From: an uncultured Collinsella sp.
GTDB lineage: Bacteria; Actinomycetota; Coriobacteriia; Coriobacteriales; Coriobacteriaceae
Direction: 5' to 3'
Assembly: GCA_958445895.1 (NCBI GenBank)
Contig: CAUCTV010000033.1
Location: forward strand, 1 to 14,195
Length of the DNA: 14,195 nucleotides
The notes under the pieces were generated by a model, which was given only the letters and a program-made list of their open reading frames with translations, was not told where the DNA came from and did no database searches. The translations under genes and the position numbers were made by a program. Shown here one piece after another: positions 12,712 through 14,195 of this stretch; position 1 is the stretch's first letter, and each line of letters begins with the position of its first letter.

Positions 12712-14195
12712 GTTGATGTCTCGCCGCTGCCTGATCGAGGCGGCTGCCGGCGCGCTGCTGCTTTCGGGCTGCTCATCTCAGGACGAATCCTCGACCAAAA
12801 AGGTCAAAAAGCAGGACAAGATTAAAAAGGCCGAGTCCTCGGACGGTACCAAGCACCTACGCGATAAAGACGAGCTGTACGAGGTCTACGACGACTCGGG
12901 CATTGTGCCCATGTACCTGACGGTCTCGCGCGGCAACAGTTCCGAGAACACCGACCACAGCTGGGCCGAGATCAATACGTACTCGGTGTATGACTATGCC
13001 GACATGGGCGTGACGCGCTATCAGGTTATGGGCCTGCTGCAGGCGGGCGACGAAGACGGCCCGGTGGCCGGCGAGGTTGGCTATGGCGAGGAAGCGCCCA
13101 ATGCTACCGTGCAGGTGCGCGGTCAGACATCGAGCATGAACTCGCAAAAGAATTACAAGGTGGAGCTCAAAAAGGGCAAGGGTACCTGGCGCCAACAGCG
13201 CGCGATTGCGCTCAACAAGCACATGGGCGAGGGCATGCGTTTTCGCAACAAGATGGCCTACGACCTTATCCGCGGAATCCCCCAGATGATGGGCCTGCGC
13301 ACGCAGTTTGTGCATCTGTGGGTGTGCGACCAGACCGAAAAGTCCAACGACACCTTTGAGGACTACGGCCTGTTTACGCAGGTGGAGCAGCTCAACAAGA
13401 CGGCGCTTAAGGCGCATGGCCTGGATAAGAGCGGGCACCTGTACAAGGTGAACAGCTTTGATTTCCATCGCTACGAGGACACCATTAAGCTTGCCGACGA
13501 TCCCGACTACAACCAGGCAAACTTCGAGGGCATGCTCGAGATTAAGGGCGATTCGGACCACACCAAGCTCATCGAGATGCTCGATGCGCTCAACGACGAA
13601 TCGCAAAAGATCGATAACGTGCTCGACACCTACTTTGATACCGAGAATCTGGTCTATTGGCTGGCGTTTCAGATCCTGACGGGCAACTGCGATACTCAGA
13701 ACCGTAACTGTTATCTGTACAGCCCGCTCAACTCAAATACCTGGTACTTTTTAGATTGGGATAACGACGGAATGCTGCGTAAGCTGGAGCTTTCTCTTGC
13801 CGGGTTCTCGGACTATGCGAGCTGGGAGCGCGGCGTAAGCAACTACTGGGGCAACGTGCTATTCAATCGTGCGCTGCGCAGCAAATCGTTCCGCAGTGAG
13901 CTCGACCGCGCCGTAAAGGACCTGCGCTCGTATATGACCGAGGCGCGCCTGGCCAAGATGATTAGACATTATCGCGAGGTTACCGAATCGTTGGTCTTTG
14001 CTTCGCCCGATATCGACAATCTGCCTGTCACCAAGGACCAATACGAGCAAATCGCCGCGGCGATTCCCTCCGAGATCGAGGAGAACTACAAGAGCTTTCG
14101 CGAGAGCTATAAAAAGCCCATGCCGTTCTACATTGGCGTGCCGCAGATCGATAACGGTAAGCTGCGCATTAACTGGGATGCGTCCTACGATTTTA
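12701..14195 (+). CDS. cotH: CotH-like kinase-family lipoprotein, partial at the window's right edge
   Basis: This is a predicted extracellular atypical protein kinase of the CotH (spore coat H) family; 498 codons are visible and the gene runs off the window. ATG 12701 overlaps pelG by 11 bp with GGGGAGG at 12689-12695. The N-terminus has SRRCLI (residues 7-12), a short hydrophobic stretch and a lipobox L21-S-G-C24, so it is probably a lipoprotein, perhaps exported by Tat. A Ser/Lys/Asp-rich linker follows. CotH landmarks follow in order: VRGQTSS (R140) and QKNYKVEL (K150, K153) in the nucleotide-binding lobe, RFRNKMAYDL, GLFTQVEQLNK, then the catalytic GNCD331TQNRN336 and the metal-binding LDWD354ND356. 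All key residues seem present. Known CotH kinases phosphorylate coat proteins. Here its place in a pel operon points to a role in matrix assembly, with an unknown substrate. It is not necessarily related to sporulation. Confidence 0.85.
   Translation, partial: MIDKLMSRRCLIEAAAGALLLSGCSSQDESSTKKVKKQDKIKKAESSDGTKHLRDKDELYEVYDDSGIVPMYLTVSRGNSSENTDHSWAEINTYSVYDYADMGVTRYQVMGLLQAGDEDGPVAGEVGYGEEAPNATVQVRGQTSSMNSQKNYKVELKKGKGTWRQQRAIALNKHMGEGMRFRNKMAYDLIRGIPQMMGLRTQFVHLWVCDQTEKSNDTFEDYGLFTQVEQLNKTALKAHGLDKSGHLYKVNSFDFHRYEDTIKLADDPDYNQANFEGMLEIKGDSDHTKLIEMLDALNDESQKIDNVLDTYFDTENLVYWLAFQILTGNCDTQNRNCYLYSPLNSNTWYFLDWDNDGMLRKLELSLAGFSDYASWERGVSNYWGNVLFNRALRSKSFRSELDRAVKDLRSYMTEARLAKMIRHYREVTESLVFASPDIDNLPVTKDQYEQIAAAIPSEIEENYKSFRESYKKPMPFYIGVPQIDNGKLRINWDASYDF

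Noticed and set aside
12857..13606. Minus-strand open frame of 249 codons opposite the cotH-like gene
   Set aside because: The plus strand carries the CotH landmarks throughout; the reverse frame has low-complexity His/Val/Leu composition typical of a shadow.
1..14195. tRNA, rRNA, CRISPR array, transposase or integrase genes
   Set aside because: None was recognised on either strand, so there is no direct evidence of the mobile element that might have delivered the accessory genes.

Overview
The window looks like a chromosomal stretch from a Gram-positive, single-membrane bacterium. The strongest suggestion is a gut Coriobacteriia/Actinobacteria member, with Collinsella a plausible genus. This is inferred from the G+C-rich codon use of the right-hand operon, the TTG/GTG starts with strong GGAGG ribosome sites, and a Pel-type exopolysaccharide locus without outer-membrane components. 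No taxonomic marker gene is present.

Region 1 (1 to about 4670) is visibly less G+C-rich and looks accessory, a small defence or toxin island. It starts with the 3' end of an unrecognised gene. Next comes an Abi_2/AbiF-family HEPN protein (969-1874), directly preceded by a structured, terminator-ended RNA candidate. About 1.5 kb without a convincing intact gene follows (1875-3380). It holds three intrinsic terminators, several hairpins, a 19-bp inverted repeat inside a repeat-rich segment, and one possibly decayed minus-strand reading frame. The island ends with a three-gene cassette: HigB/RelE-type toxin, XRE antitoxin with a C-terminal extension, and SecB-like chaperone. The cassette sits behind a perfect 32-bp palindrome and reads as a toxin-antitoxin-chaperone (TAC) system.

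Region 2 (about 4670 to the right edge) is a compact G+C-rich operon on the plus strand. Its six genes touch or overlap: pelD-pelE-pelA(DUF2194 deacetylase)-pelF-pelG-cotH, the last running off the window. PelD carries an extra N-terminal SDR/epimerase-like domain that seems to have lost its catalytic Tyr and Lys. It also has four membrane segments, a GAF domain and a degenerate GGDEF domain (DGDVL) that keeps a correctly spaced RxxD I-site. That makes it a likely c-di-GMP receptor rather than a cyclase. PelF would polymerise a hexosamine-rich polymer in the cytosol, PelD/E/G would form the membrane export complex, and the membrane-anchored DUF2194 protein would deacetylate the polymer outside. 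The CotH-like protein kinase carries a signal that looks both Tat-like and lipoprotein-like, so it would act on the outer face of the membrane.

The most notable points are the SDR-PelD fusion with a retained c-di-GMP site, the coupling of an extracellular CotH-like kinase to a Pel operon, the TAC cassette, and the AbiF-type gene with its upstream RNA candidate.
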